A program made the position numbers and the translations under genes. This document shows positions 8,320 to 17,236 of a DNA stretch of 64,000 bases, piece by piece. Each line of letters begins with the position of its first letter. Within the stretch, counting starts at the first letter, position 1. The notes below the pieces were generated by a model. The model searched no databases. It was not told the DNA's origin and saw nothing but the letters and a program-made list of their open reading frames with translations. Origin of the DNA: UBA1672 sp033851915 (GTDB lineage: Bacteria > Pseudomonadota > Alphaproteobacteria > Micavibrionales > Micavibrionaceae); contig JAWSVM010000001.1 of NCBI GenBank assembly GCA_033851915.1, positions 744,001-808,000 of the forward strand, read 5' to 3'.

Positions 8320-8633
8320 GGTTTAACCTGATTTTTGATATCTATCTTTTGGTGGCGGTTATTTATCGAGATTACTCGGAGCTGTGCATTACGTAAAGGG
8401 GGCAAATGCTGCGCGTGATCTAATTCAATTAAAGTGAAGATAATATATTGCAGGTTCTCTGGCGGTGAGCCTAGGCAATACGCGAAAATTGCAATGTTAC
8501 GAACAGCTTGTTGTGCGTTTTTATAGCAGAACAGGTAGACTATATCTTTATTTTGGGTTACTGTATTTTGTATTACATATTTTTATGGTATGAATTTTAT
8601 ATGAAAAAGTTATCTGTTTTGAGGAGAAAAACA
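8320..8633. other. Intergenic leader upstream of the pilus locus
   Basis: These 314 bp separate the divergent DUF255 gene and the DUF4402 operon and must hold both promoters. It is AT-rich towards the operon and no consensus -35/-10 pair stands out. An in-frame extension upstream of 8634 (from 8508) gives an implausible aromatic-rich sequence. The real start is fixed by GAGGAG at 8621-8626. Confidence 0.5.
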
Positions 8634-9221
8634 ATGAAGAGAAGTAGTAAACTTCTGCTGGCAACATCGGTTTTTGGTGTTCTTGGTTTAGGTGTCGCGA
8701 ATGTAAACGCAACAGACACCGATATTACTGCAACATTAACAGCATCTGCTGCGGTTACTGTGGTAAATAATTCAAATCTTGATTTTGGTGTTATTGATTT
8801 TTCAGGATCTTATGTCGGTGTGTATGAGCTTGGCCCAGACGGGAATGGCGCATTTACAACGCAAACAAACTTGACGGCATCAGGCACGAATACTGCCGGT
8901 GAATTGGCTATAACGTCATCGACGGGTACGATTGATATTACATGTGATGCAACGGCGAATATCAGTGATGGTACGCGTAACGTAGAGATTAATCAAGTGA
9001 AATGGGATGTAAGTGCTGCGACATATAGTGCTGCAACTAATACATGTGCTGGTATCGGTTCAAGTAGTGTTACAATTGATACTTCTGTTTCAAACGACCC
9101 AACACTTTTCATTGGTGCGCGTTTGGATATCGAAGCTTCTGATTTTACTTCAAGTAGTGGTTCGACGCCTTATGATACTACATCAGGTACCCCCATAACA
9201 TTCAGAATTGTTTATCAATAG
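8634..9221 (+). CDS. DUF4402 domain protein, probable pilus subunit
   Basis: This 195-residue exported protein has a signal peptide (KRSSKLLLATSVFGVLGLGV ... NVNA|TD). The mature part is Thr/Ser/Gly-rich with beta character: TASAAVTVVNNSNLDFGVID opens the DUF4402 pattern, two Cys (ITCDATAN and TNTCAG) could form a disulfide, and it ends in GTPITFRIVYQ, an aromatic/hydrophobic strand like those used in donor-strand complementation. A chaperone and an usher lie downstream. ATG 8634 follows GAGGAG by 7 bp. It is probably the major structural subunit, because it is first and has the best ribosome binding site. Confidence 0.8.
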   Translation: MKRSSKLLLATSVFGVLGLGVANVNATDTDITATLTASAAVTVVNNSNLDFGVIDFSGSYVGVYELGPDGNGAFTTQTNLTASGTNTAGELAITSSTGTIDITCDATANISDGTRNVEINQVKWDVSAATYSAATNTCAGIGSSSVTIDTSVSNDPTLFIGARLDIEASDFTSSSGSTPYDTTSGTPITFRIVYQ

Positions 9222-9250
9222 GATTTAACCATTATGGTATAAGTTTTGGA

Positions 9251-9286
9251 AGCTGCGGGATGTTTATGTCCGCGGCTTTTTTGTTT
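9251..9286 (+). terminator. Intrinsic terminator between the two DUF4402 genes
   Basis: AGCTGCGG (9251-9258) pairs with CCGCGGCT (9270-9277), followed by TTTTTTGTTTT. It lies after the first pilin-like gene and before the second. It would make most transcripts stop there, so the first product is made in excess over the second subunit, chaperone and usher. Confidence 0.7.
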
Positions 9287-9299
9287 TAAGGTGAAGAAT

Positions 9300-9863
9300 G
9301 TGAGAGGCTTGCGGCTTTATAGAATCGTTACTTTACTTATGTTGTGCTTTGCCATTATGGCAGGGGGCAGTTCTTTGGCACGTGCGCAGGTCATTAATTT
9401 AATTTCTTCAGTTGATTTTGGCTCGGTTGATTTTGCCACAACATATAATGCGCGGATACGGCTGGGGACGGATGGAAATGTTCAAATATCAGGCTTTGGT
9501 ATGACCTCTAATGGTGGCGAGACCGCGGGGCATGTTCGTATTACATTGCCCAATACCGGAATTGTTGACGTTAAATGTGTGACAAGTGCGTTAATGACTG
9601 ATCCAACAGCAACATCTTTGACAATTGAAAATATTGAAATTGCTGTAACCACCGGTGTTGCTTTTGGCAGTGGCATAAGTTGTCAGGGTATTGGTGGTGG
9701 TGACGCGGTGACTACGACTATTGATATGGATGCTTTACCTGATCCTGATGTTTTTATTGGGGGAGAGATCGTTATTTCTACGCCGATTACATTGCCTACA
9801 GACCATGTCTATAATACAACGGGGTCAGGAACCCCAATTACATTATCGGTGGTGGTGCAGTAA
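9300..9863 (+). CDS. Second DUF4402 domain protein, probable minor pilus subunit
   Basis: This 187-residue exported protein has the signal peptide RIVTLLMLCFAIMAGGSSLA-RA. The mature part starts QVINLISSVDFGSVDF, contains two Cys (DVKCVT and ISCQG), and ends GTPITLSVVVQ, paralleling the first DUF4402 protein. GTG 9300 is chosen because AAGGTGAAG lies just upstream; GTG 9291 and TTG 9246 are in frame but give an unlikely N-terminus that runs through the terminator. Placed after the terminator, it is probably a tip, adaptor or base subunit made at lower level. Confidence 0.75.
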   Translation: MRGLRLYRIVTLLMLCFAIMAGGSSLARAQVINLISSVDFGSVDFATTYNARIRLGTDGNVQISGFGMTSNGGETAGHVRITLPNTGIVDVKCVTSALMTDPTATSLTIENIEIAVTTGVAFGSGISCQGIGGGDAVTTTIDMDALPDPDVFIGGEIVISTPITLPTDHVYNTTGSGTPITLSVVVQ

Positions 9864-9934
9864 ATGCTGGCTCGGATCGATAAGTTTCACACTAAATTTT
9901 AATATTTTATTTAATAGAACGGAATTTAAAAATT

Positions 9935-10762
9935 ATGCGTATTCATCTACTTCTTTCTTTTTTAACGATGTTTTTGGTTGGTGTGACCTTTGCGCCGGTG
10001 CAGGCGGAAACGGTTTTGTTTTTCTCGCCAACGCGTATAGATGTTACGGATCAAAAACCGGTTCAAGAAATCAGGGTCACGAATATGTCCAGTATTGCTC
10101 GATCTTATTCTTTGTCGATTGAAAATCTGGTGATGACTGAGGCAGGGAGTACAATGCGGGTTGATAATTTTGATTATTCGGCAAAACGGATGTTACGTTT
10201 TGTGCCTAGAAAGTTTGATTTGAAACCAGGGGCAAAGCAAATTGTACGGATCATGGCACGTTTCCCGCAAGATACTGCAGACGGTGAATATCACGCACAT
10301 ATTGAATTTTTGGAAGATGTAAGCCGGCGTACGGAATTAAACAAGGATGCCACACCGGATAATAGGGCGCGTTTGAAAGCACAAATGTCTTATGCAATGG
10401 CGATTCCGGTTATTATTTCCAAGGGGGAGATTAAAACTGAAGTTTCTATGGGGAATTTGGCTTTGGGGAAAAATAAAGATGGGCGTCCTGAAATATCATT
10501 AGATTTGGCACGTCGTGGGAATGGTCAGGGCAATATTTTTGTAGAGGCTGATTATATTGCACAGGATGGATCAGAAACTAAGGCCGCTGTGCGTCGTACT
10601 ATTTATGTTTATCGCGAGCTGGATCTGCGTCATCATCGTATTATTTTAGAATTGCTTGATCACAAAGATTTAAAATCTGGAGGTAGTGTTAGGGTGAAAT
10701 TGTATAATAGGGATATTTCTGAACAAGACCCTATCGATACAGTTTTAATTGCTGTGCCATAA
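9935..10762 (+). CDS. PapD-like periplasmic pilus chaperone
   Basis: This 275-residue protein has a signal peptide (1-24, ending APVQA|ET). The mature start VLFFSPTRIDVTDQKPVQEI and VTNMSSIARSYSLSIEN form the first Ig-like sheet. RMLRFVPRKFDLKPGAKQIV with RIMARFPQDTADGEYHAHIE is the classic chaperone F1-G1 region (P-R-x-x-x-L-x-P-G-x-x-Q-x-V-R). The family caps subunits in the periplasm and hands them to the usher. It lies 71 bp after the second subunit gene and 43 bp before the usher, in the same direction. Confidence 0.85.
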   Translation: MRIHLLLSFLTMFLVGVTFAPVQAETVLFFSPTRIDVTDQKPVQEIRVTNMSSIARSYSLSIENLVMTEAGSTMRVDNFDYSAKRMLRFVPRKFDLKPGAKQIVRIMARFPQDTADGEYHAHIEFLEDVSRRTELNKDATPDNRARLKAQMSYAMAIPVIISKGEIKTEVSMGNLALGKNKDGRPEISLDLARRGNGQGNIFVEADYIAQDGSETKAAVRRTIYVYRELDLRHHRIILELLDHKDLKSGGSVRVKLYNRDISEQDPIDTVLIAVP

Positions 10763-10805
10763 ATTATTCTTAAGGCGCGATTTTGCGTCATTTTAAAAAC
10801 GTGTT

Positions 10806-13800
10806 ATGCCCATGCCAATTGGATATATCAGGGCTTTTTCGAAAGTTTTGGTCATCGTTATAATGTGTTGCTTCTTCGGTTTGATATTTACCGAACGGGT
10901 TGTTGCGGCCGTTACCCAGATGGAGCGTCCGGAAGAAGAGCTTTTGATTCTTGAACTTCATGTGAATGAGAGTCTTAGAAATAGAGGGTTTATTGCTTAT
11001 ATTCCGGAAGGGGCAAGACTTGATCATGCGGTTTTGCCTCTATCATCATTCTCTCGTGCTTTGAGTTTTGCAATTCGCGCCAATCCGGCAGAAGGAACGG
11101 CTGATGGTTGGTTTCGCGAAGAAAAAAACGTTTTTCAGCTAGATCTAAACAGAAATATTGTTTTCGTAAATGGAGCGGAGTTCGATATTCCTGCTGGCGG
11201 TGCGGAGGCACATTTTGAGGATATTTATGTGCAGGTTGCTTTGCTTGAGGAATGGTTGGGCGTTAAAATCAGATTAGACCTTAGTACGCTTAGGATTTTT
11301 GTAACGTGGGATAAAATGTTTCCGTTTGAAGAGGATGAGGCGCGTAAAAAACGTGGTGGTGCTTTGGGTGGCCGTCAAAGCGTTCAGATTCCATATGATA
11401 AAGATACTTTGATTCCTTATAAATGGTGGACGAAGCCCAGTATCGTTTGGCAACAATCTATTACAGGGCGCGGTGATAAAACAAGCCGCAGTGCAACAAC
11501 GGATTTTTCTGTGCAGGCCCATGCAGATGCATTGCAGTCCAGTGCGAAATTGTTACTGTCCGGTTTTGTTGGAACGGACCAAGATCCGAAGTTTACTAAT
11601 GCGCAGCTTTCATTCCAAAAGCGTGATCCCGGGCAGGAACTTTTGGGCCCTTTAAAGGCAGGAAAGGTTTCTTTTGGTGACGTTAGCTTTCCTGACGTTC
11701 CTCTGATTGTGGGACGTAAAAGGGGGCGCGGTATCTCTGTGTCTTCTGATTCTGAGCTTGGCTTTGCTCAATCTTTTGGCTCGGAAAAATATAATGTTGA
11801 TGGGGATGCACCGATTGGTTGGGATGCTGAATTATACCGAAATGGTTATTTCATTGCTTTTCAGGAAATTGATGCAGGGGGGCGTTATAATTTCGAAAAT
11901 ATAGAGCTTACGCGCGGGTTTAACTTGTTCCAAATTGTTTTATCCGGACCTGAAGGGCAAAAACGCACCCAAACGCAGCGTATCGTAAGAGGGCCTAAGA
12001 TGTTGCAAAAAGGCGATATGCGCTATGCTTTTGCAGTTGGGCAACCAGAAGCAGATCTTATTCCAATTGCAGAAAACAGTGAGTCTAGTTCTGAATTCGG
12101 GGGGAGTGCGCAAATTTCTTATGGTGTTAAAAATTATCTCACGGTCGGGGCGAATATATATACAGGTGAAGATTCAACCAGTAACCTTAATAGCAGGCAA
12201 ACCTCTGTTGGTGTTTCAGCTGTTATGGCGTTTATTGGTCTTAAAACCAAAGTGCAGTTAATGAGCGCCAATGAAGGGCGCAGTGGTTATGATGTGGAAG
12301 TATCAACGCGGGTTATGGGCGCGAATGTTACGGTGGGGCATACTGCCTATGAAGGGTTCGATGCGGATGATAAGGATATTACCTCTATTTCTACGATTGA
12401 TGCGAATAAGAACTTTAAAATTGTTTCGGTTAGTGCCGGAGCAGAGAAGAACAAATATCAAAACAAAGAAGATGAACTTGTTTTGAATACACGTATATCA
12501 ACTAATTTGTCTGGTGTGCGTTTGACGAATACTTTGGAGCGGACGCTTTCAGATGCTAAATCACAGGAAGATTTCATAGGTGATCTTGCGGTATTAACCA
12601 GTGTATTAAGTTGGCGTGTTCGCGGAAATCTTCGCTATGATTTACAAAGCGGTACGCAAGATACGTTTCGTAATTTTAATGTTTCTGCGATTAAAACCCT
12701 TTCGCCGCGTAGCTCTTTGCGGTTGAATGGTGTTTATGATTTCCCTGCGCATTCTACTACGCTGGATGTTCGTTATTCTAAGCAATTTGAAAATTATTCG
12801 ATTGATTTGAATGCAGGTGGTAGCACGCAAGATAACTATTTTGGCGGTGTTACTTTTAGAACCGGATTTCAGCCAGATCATCATGGGAAATATCAAATGG
12901 TTAGCGCTCGTGACAGTGGTTTGGGATCTGTTGGTTTGCGGGCGTATCTGGATGAGAACGGGAATCGAAAATATGATGAGGGTGAAAAGCCTATTCAACA
13001 TATTGCGTTTCGTTCCAATCGTGGGGCTATTGATGGATATACGGATGAGAACGGATCTCTGTTTGTCAATGGATTGGCAGAGGGGATAACAAGATTATGG
13101 TTAGATAACCGTAGTTTATCTAGTATTTATATTAGGCCATATGATGATTATGTAACGATTATTCCGCGCAGCGGCGCGGTTGCTTCACTTGATATTGGGT
13201 TTGAACAATTGGGCGAGATTGATGGATTTGTGTATGCGTCAAGCGGCGACGACCCTCAAAAAGCTGTGCCAGGTTTAGAGATTTTATTGCTTGATGCAAA
13301 TACGGGTGAGGAAGTGACCTCTGCCAGTAGTGAATATGATGGTTACTATGTTTTCTCGGCTCTCACATTGGGATCGTATGTGATAAAAGCGGTGCCTTTC
13401 TGGGATGAAGAGACGCCTGTTGTTGATGTCGTTCTTACAGTGGAGAATCCAATTGTGACGGATATAAATATTATTCTGCCTGAAATGCAAGCCGTGCAAG
13501 ACATTGCGATGAGTGGTGATGCTGTTGATGATATAGAGCCGGCCTCAGGCGCGCCTGTCGTTGCGAACGTGGTGGAGGACGCACCATTGCCTGTTGTGAC
13601 GGATGGCTTGGATGTTGCTACCGGAGAGATATTGCGTGGGTTATTTGTTCATGTTGGTTCATTGGGTGCGTTTAAAAATGCACAGGCGGAGCAAAAAAAT
13701 CTATGGAAGAAATATCCGGATATTTTGGGTAGTGTGCCGATCTATATCTATAAAATAAAAGTCGGTGATAAAACGTATTACCGTATTATCGGGGCGATTA

Positions 13801-13883
13801 CTAGCTATTCACATGGCAATAAATTATGTGATGTTTTGATTGAGCATAGCGAAGTTGGGGGCTGCACTTTGGTGGAGCTTTAA
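10806..13883 (+). CDS. Outer-membrane fimbrial usher with C-terminal SPOR domain
   Basis: This 1025-residue usher has a hydrophobic N-terminal export segment (about 8-30). A beta-rich barrel follows, with usher-type phrases such as GWDAELYRNGYFIAFQEIDA and GRYNFENIELTRGFNLFQIV. Near 715-760 is a DENGNRKYDEGEKPI-type B-like repeat, and near 802-870 a carboxypeptidase-regulatory-like fold (VPGLEILLLDANTGE ... EYDGYYVFSAL). The last about 84 residues (LFVHVGSLGAFKNAQAEQKN to the end) look like a SPOR peptidoglycan-binding domain. SPOR on an usher is unusual; it could anchor assembly sites to septal or denuded peptidoglycan. The stop overlaps the convergent amidase gene by 4 bp. Confidence 0.8.
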   Translation: MPMPIGYIRAFSKVLVIVIMCCFFGLIFTERVVAAVTQMERPEEELLILELHVNESLRNRGFIAYIPEGARLDHAVLPLSSFSRALSFAIRANPAEGTADGWFREEKNVFQLDLNRNIVFVNGAEFDIPAGGAEAHFEDIYVQVALLEEWLGVKIRLDLSTLRIFVTWDKMFPFEEDEARKKRGGALGGRQSVQIPYDKDTLIPYKWWTKPSIVWQQSITGRGDKTSRSATTDFSVQAHADALQSSAKLLLSGFVGTDQDPKFTNAQLSFQKRDPGQELLGPLKAGKVSFGDVSFPDVPLIVGRKRGRGISVSSDSELGFAQSFGSEKYNVDGDAPIGWDAELYRNGYFIAFQEIDAGGRYNFENIELTRGFNLFQIVLSGPEGQKRTQTQRIVRGPKMLQKGDMRYAFAVGQPEADLIPIAENSESSSEFGGSAQISYGVKNYLTVGANIYTGEDSTSNLNSRQTSVGVSAVMAFIGLKTKVQLMSANEGRSGYDVEVSTRVMGANVTVGHTAYEGFDADDKDITSISTIDANKNFKIVSVSAGAEKNKYQNKEDELVLNTRISTNLSGVRLTNTLERTLSDAKSQEDFIGDLAVLTSVLSWRVRGNLRYDLQSGTQDTFRNFNVSAIKTLSPRSSLRLNGVYDFPAHSTTLDVRYSKQFENYSIDLNAGGSTQDNYFGGVTFRTGFQPDHHGKYQMVSARDSGLGSVGLRAYLDENGNRKYDEGEKPIQHIAFRSNRGAIDGYTDENGSLFVNGLAEGITRLWLDNRSLSSIYIRPYDDYVTIIPRSGAVASLDIGFEQLGEIDGFVYASSGDDPQKAVPGLEILLLDANTGEEVTSASSEYDGYYVFSALTLGSYVIKAVPFWDEETPVVDVVLTVENPIVTDINIILPEMQAVQDIAMSGDAVDDIEPASGAPVVANVVEDAPLPVVTDGLDVATGEILRGLFVHVGSLGAFKNAQAEQKNLWKKYPDILGSVPIYIYKIKVGDKTYYRIIGAITSYSHGNKLCDVLIEHSEVGGCTLVEL

Positions 13884-15121
13884 TGCTGCTCGTTTTTGTA
13901 GACATAGTTGAAATAACTATCAATACCGGCATGTATGGCCACGGCCATTTTCTTCCTATGCGCACTTTGGTTGAGGAGCGTGGCTTCTTTTCTGTTGGAC
14001 ATGAAGCCAGCTTCAATCAAAATAGAGGGAATATCAGGGGCTTTTAAAACTGCAAATCCAGCGTAGCGATGCGGGTTTTGCAGTGTATAAATCTTATGGG
14101 ATTTCAATTTCGAGACCAGCTTATTTGCAAAGAACTTTGACTGGTTCATCGTGTCATTCATTAAGAAATCCCCGAGAATAAAGGCGACTTGTTCATCTTC
14201 AACGCTAAGGCCTACGCCACCAATTAAGTCGGCTTGGTTTTCTTTTTCGGCCAGTTTTGCTGTTTGTGCATCGGATGCTTTTTTCGATAATGTGTAGACG
14301 GATGTGCCGTGTACACTGGGTTTATGGATAGAGTCAGCGTGGATTGAAACAAACAAATCTCCGCCATGTTTACGTGCGAATTTGACGCGATTTTTCAGGC
14401 GGACAAAGACATCACGTTCACGCGTCAACAGAACACGATATTTACCGGAGGCAAGCAGGCGTTTTTTCAATTGCTTTGCTAAGGCCAGAACAACGTTCTT
14501 TTCATAAATTCGGTTATGTCCTATGGCTCCGGGGTCTTGCCCGCCATGGCCGGGATCGATAATGATCAACGGCTTTTCGCGCGATGGATATAATGGTCTG
14601 GCTGTGTTGGCAGGTGGGCGCGGCACGTCTGCATTATATGCAGTGTTTCCTGTGTTTGTTTGATAGTCTTCGACTTTCAATGTGCCGTGAATAATGCTTT
14701 TTGCGGCGTGGAATTCTTGCGGTGTGGTGATTTTATAATCAATTACAATGCGGTTTTCTTTTGCGCCTTGTTTGGGCAGCAGGAATGCGGATTGTATTGT
14801 AATGGGTTGTTCAAGGTCAAAGACAATACGCGATATACCGGGGACGAGTTTGCCTTGTCTGATATCGGATATCATCGCCTGTTTTGGTTTTTGAACGCGT
14901 CCGGCTGTCCATTTAAATGTTGGCAGGTCAATAACCATACGATAGGGGGAGGACAGGACAAAGGCGCGATAATCTGTGACATCACTGATGTCCAAAACCA
15001 TCCGTACTTTACCGGGATGTGCCCCGAAGCGCACTTGCTTCACCTCTAAGGCATGCGACGTCGTGCTTATCATGACAAAAGCAAGGCATAACAGGGCTTT
15101 TAGAAGATGATGGGTGTGCAT
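13880..15121 (-). CDS. AmiC-type N-acetylmuramoyl-L-alanine amidase
   Basis: This exported zinc amidase of 413 residues cleaves the amide between MurNAc and the stem peptide. After the signal peptide (about 1-25) comes an AMIN domain (about 26-125; VRFGAHPGKVRMVLDISD), a linker with Pro/Arg, then Amidase_3 (185-410). Zn ligands are visible: IIIDPGHGGQDPGAIG (His192), E207, SIHADS (His261), and the catalytic Glu370 in ILIEAGFMSNR. ATG 15121 is preferred over GTG 15130. It is convergent with the usher gene, with a 4-bp overlap. It is probably a septal daughter-cell separation enzyme. Confidence 0.9.
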   Translation of the reverse strand: MHTHHLLKALLCLAFVMISTTSHALEVKQVRFGAHPGKVRMVLDISDVTDYRAFVLSSPYRMVIDLPTFKWTAGRVQKPKQAMISDIRQGKLVPGISRIVFDLEQPITIQSAFLLPKQGAKENRIVIDYKITTPQEFHAAKSIIHGTLKVEDYQTNTGNTAYNADVPRPPANTARPLYPSREKPLIIIDPGHGGQDPGAIGHNRIYEKNVVLALAKQLKKRLLASGKYRVLLTRERDVFVRLKNRVKFARKHGGDLFVSIHADSIHKPSVHGTSVYTLSKKASDAQTAKLAEKENQADLIGGVGLSVEDEQVAFILGDFLMNDTMNQSKFFANKLVSKLKSHKIYTLQNPHRYAGFAVLKAPDIPSILIEAGFMSNRKEATLLNQSAHRKKMAVAIHAGIDSYFNYVYKNEQH

Positions 15122-15252
15122 ATGTGACACGGGATAGTACTCAGCTTTCAGTCATGGCAGGTTAATTACAGATGACTATACTATGTACTGTCCTTATAAA
15201 TACAGAGCTTGTGTCATTTTTATACAGAGTCTCAATTATGGGGGATAGGCCA

Positions 15253-16101
15253 TTATTCAATGACTTGAAATTCTTTTAGGCAGATATATCCGTCTTGAAT
15301 GCTGATTACGATTTCTCTGGGAGATGATCGTATTAATAGACCTGCTTCATGGTCATGGTTTTCTTGCCATGTTGTGAATTGGAAGATAGCAAGGTCTTGC
15401 GTTTCGCTCATATTATTTGTGACCACAGCCGTCACGCCAAAGCGACCAAAGGCACACCCTTTTAACCGTAAATTTTCAGCTGTATCGTCCCAGTCTAATT
15501 GGCGCATGTCTGTATCTGGCGTGTTGTAGGATGATGCGTTGTCATTCTCTTGCGGGGTTGCATTATCCCAATATGTCTTGATGTCTTTGATGATCATTGA
15601 TACTGCATCAGGTGCGCGCACCGCTATACGAGCGCTGAGTGTTTCAACGTCAGTGTATTTATTGATGGGGGTGGCTTCTTGATATAAAATGTCACCGGCA
15701 TCAAAATTTGCGGCCAGCTTATGGACTGTAAAGCCAGCGGCCTCGGGGTCGCGCATGATAATAAAGGGCAGGGGCATAATGCCGCGTGCACGGGGCAGAA
15801 GGCTGGGGTGTAGGTTAATGCCATAGGCTTTATCGTTATCGATTATGGGAACTTTTTTTGGATACCCTGCGCAGAGAAAGACCTCGCACCCTTGTTCGAT
15901 GAGTGTGTTAATATCGTTGGATGTGATTGCATGATCAGAAATTGAAATGTCGAAATGCGCGGCAAATGCGTTGATCTGTGTATTAGAGGAAAATACATCA
16001 TCACAGGGGAAGGTGAACATATGGATAATCTCATGCCCATCCGCGATTAATCGTTGGGCGATATCCAATGTGTAGTCATAGCCAATAAACACAATTTTCA
16101 T
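15253..16101 (-). CDS. Formyltransferase family protein (Fmt-like fold)
   Basis: This 282-residue protein has the formyl_trans_N core. The catalytic triad of the 10-formyl-THF transferases is present: N96 and H98 in GINLHPSLLPRARG and D134 in ANFDAGDIL. FTVHKLAANFDAGDILY is the usual follow-up. The C-terminal region is not the typical tRNA-binding domain of methionyl-tRNA formyltransferase, so the acceptor is more likely a sugar nucleotide or other amine. It stands alone, without neighbouring sugar-amine genes. Confidence 0.75.
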   Translation of the reverse strand: MKIVFIGYDYTLDIAQRLIADGHEIIHMFTFPCDDVFSSNTQINAFAAHFDISISDHAITSNDINTLIEQGCEVFLCAGYPKKVPIIDNDKAYGINLHPSLLPRARGIMPLPFIIMRDPEAAGFTVHKLAANFDAGDILYQEATPINKYTDVETLSARIAVRAPDAVSMIIKDIKTYWDNATPQENDNASSYNTPDTDMRQLDWDDTAENLRLKGCAFGRFGVTAVVTNNMSETQDLAIFQFTTWQENHDHEAGLLIRSSPREIVISIQDGYICLKEFQVIE

Positions 16102-16181
16102 AGCTATGAGTGTGTCAGGAATAATAGGGTCTGATCAAGGGGAAATACGATTTTATACTTTAGAGATTTCGAGTATGTTCC

Positions 16182-16580
16182 CTAATTATCTCGAAATGTA
16201 TCGAGCAGTTCATCAAACAGCTCTCCAGCCACTTTTATGGTGCTTAAATTCGCTTTATAGGACAAAGCAGCCAGCTTTAAATTCACCACTTCTTCTGCCA
16301 AGCTGACGTTGGGAACGCCGATCAGGCCGTTTTCATCTGCAAAGGGTGAGTCAGGATCATAAGCAGGGGTAAAGGCCGGTTCTTGCGCAATAAATTCTGT
16401 ATGTACACCGCCTATTGTTCCCAAAGCTGTGGATTGCGTGGTGATCGGCGTGTATGGTGCGTGATCCGTATCTGTCAGAGAGCCAGCCGTACTTACATTG
16501 GCGATGTTTGAGGCACTGGCACTTAAGCGTAGTGACGCTGAATTTAATCCTGTTAATGCTATTCCAATGGCATTTGTCAT
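16182..16580 (-). CDS. FlgC-like flagellar rod protein (orphan)
   Basis: This 132-residue protein matches FlgC-type rod proteins at both ends. The N-terminal GLNSASLRLSASASNIANVS is the conserved flagellar rod motif (S-x-x-R-x-x-x-x-A-x-N-I-A-N). The C-terminal VSLAEEVVNLKLAALSYKAN-LSTIKVAGELF corresponds to the flagellar C-terminal helix (E-M-V-x-x-x-x-A-x-x-x-Y-x-A-N). FlgC forms the proximal rod between the MS ring and the hook. No other flagellar gene is in the window, so it may be a second copy or a remnant. No strong Shine-Dalgarno site is visible. Confidence 0.75.
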   Translation of the reverse strand: MTNAIGIALTGLNSASLRLSASASNIANVSTAGSLTDTDHAPYTPITTQSTALGTIGGVHTEFIAQEPAFTPAYDPDSPFADENGLIGVPNVSLAEEVVNLKLAALSYKANLSTIKVAGELFDELLDTFRDN

Positions 16581-16601
16581 GTTTTTAGGATACCATATAA
16601 T
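16574..16601 (+). promoter_or_regulatory. Promoter for the lipoprotein gene
   Basis: TTGTCA (16574-16579), a 16-bp spacer and TATAAT (16596-16601) give a near-consensus sigma70 promoter 51 bp upstream of ATG 16653. It overlaps the start of the divergent FlgC-like gene, so the two may interfere. Confidence 0.55.
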
Positions 16602-16652
16602 CCGTTAAGATGTTATTGATAAGATAATATGGAATTTAAGGGATATTAAATA

Positions 16653-17093
16653 ATGCGTAAATTTAGTTTTTTGATGGTTTTTGCAGCCATTTCATTGAGT
16701 GCCTGTTCTTCAAAGCCGTGGAGCGGTGATGATTTTAAGCCTTATTTGGGTGAAGAACAAATTAGACAGAGTTCTTTGTGGATGGGCGACGACTGGACGC
16801 CTGAAGATTGGATTAAAGAAGATGGTGATGAAAAACGCGTTATGCATGATCTCTATGCTGCCAATATTGTAGTGGATCAATATACGAATAGAGATAATAT
16901 TCCGGTTTTAGAAGTTGGTGATCAGTTCATGCGCATGTCTGGCATTGATCGTTTCCGCGTTCTACAGTTCATGGATCATGTCTTTGAGATCACGGTATCC
17001 TCAAAGGATGGTTTGTTTTACATTCTTTATGATCAAGATGGCGATGACGAGATTGTTGGTCTGTATAATAAACACGGTTTTCAACGTTATTAA
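16653..17093 (+). CDS. Small lipoprotein of unknown function
   Basis: This 146-residue protein has a lipoprotein signal ending in the lipobox LSAC (Cys18), followed by SSKPWSGDDFKP. A Ser after Cys favours outer-membrane sorting. The rest is acidic and aromatic with no recognised domain. The last stretch YDQDGDDEIVGLYNKHGF contains an Asp-rich loop (D-x-D-G-D-D-E) that might bind calcium. AAGGGA precedes the ATG, and the promoter at 16574-16601 fits single-gene transcription. Confidence 0.75.
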   Translation: MRKFSFLMVFAAISLSACSSKPWSGDDFKPYLGEEQIRQSSLWMGDDWTPEDWIKEDGDEKRVMHDLYAANIVVDQYTNRDNIPVLEVGDQFMRMSGIDRFRVLQFMDHVFEITVSSKDGLFYILYDQDGDDEIVGLYNKHGFQRY

Positions 17094-17175
17094 TCATTCA
17101 TAATATTTTTATCTCTGCTATGCAGACGGTTCGAGCGCGTAGATGCGCTTGTATCGTGGTTTCTTGAAAAGAAAT

Positions 17176-17205
17176 TTGTATATTCACCTTAATAACTGCT
17201 AATAT
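17176..17205 (+). promoter_or_regulatory. Weak putative promoter for the subtilase-like gene
   Basis: TTGTAT (17176-17181), 18 bp, then TAATAT (17200-17205). The same TTGTAT hexamer is used in the promoter proposed for the orphan at 1852. The match to consensus is modest, so this is low confidence. Confidence 0.3.
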
Positions 17206-17236
17206 AGTGAAAAATAAAAGCGGTTATAATATCTAG

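Noticed and set aside
17094..17236. Missing N-terminal Asp box of the subtilase encoded upstream in another frame
   Set aside because: The stretch is AT-rich with stops in all plus frames and shows no D-T/S-G motif.
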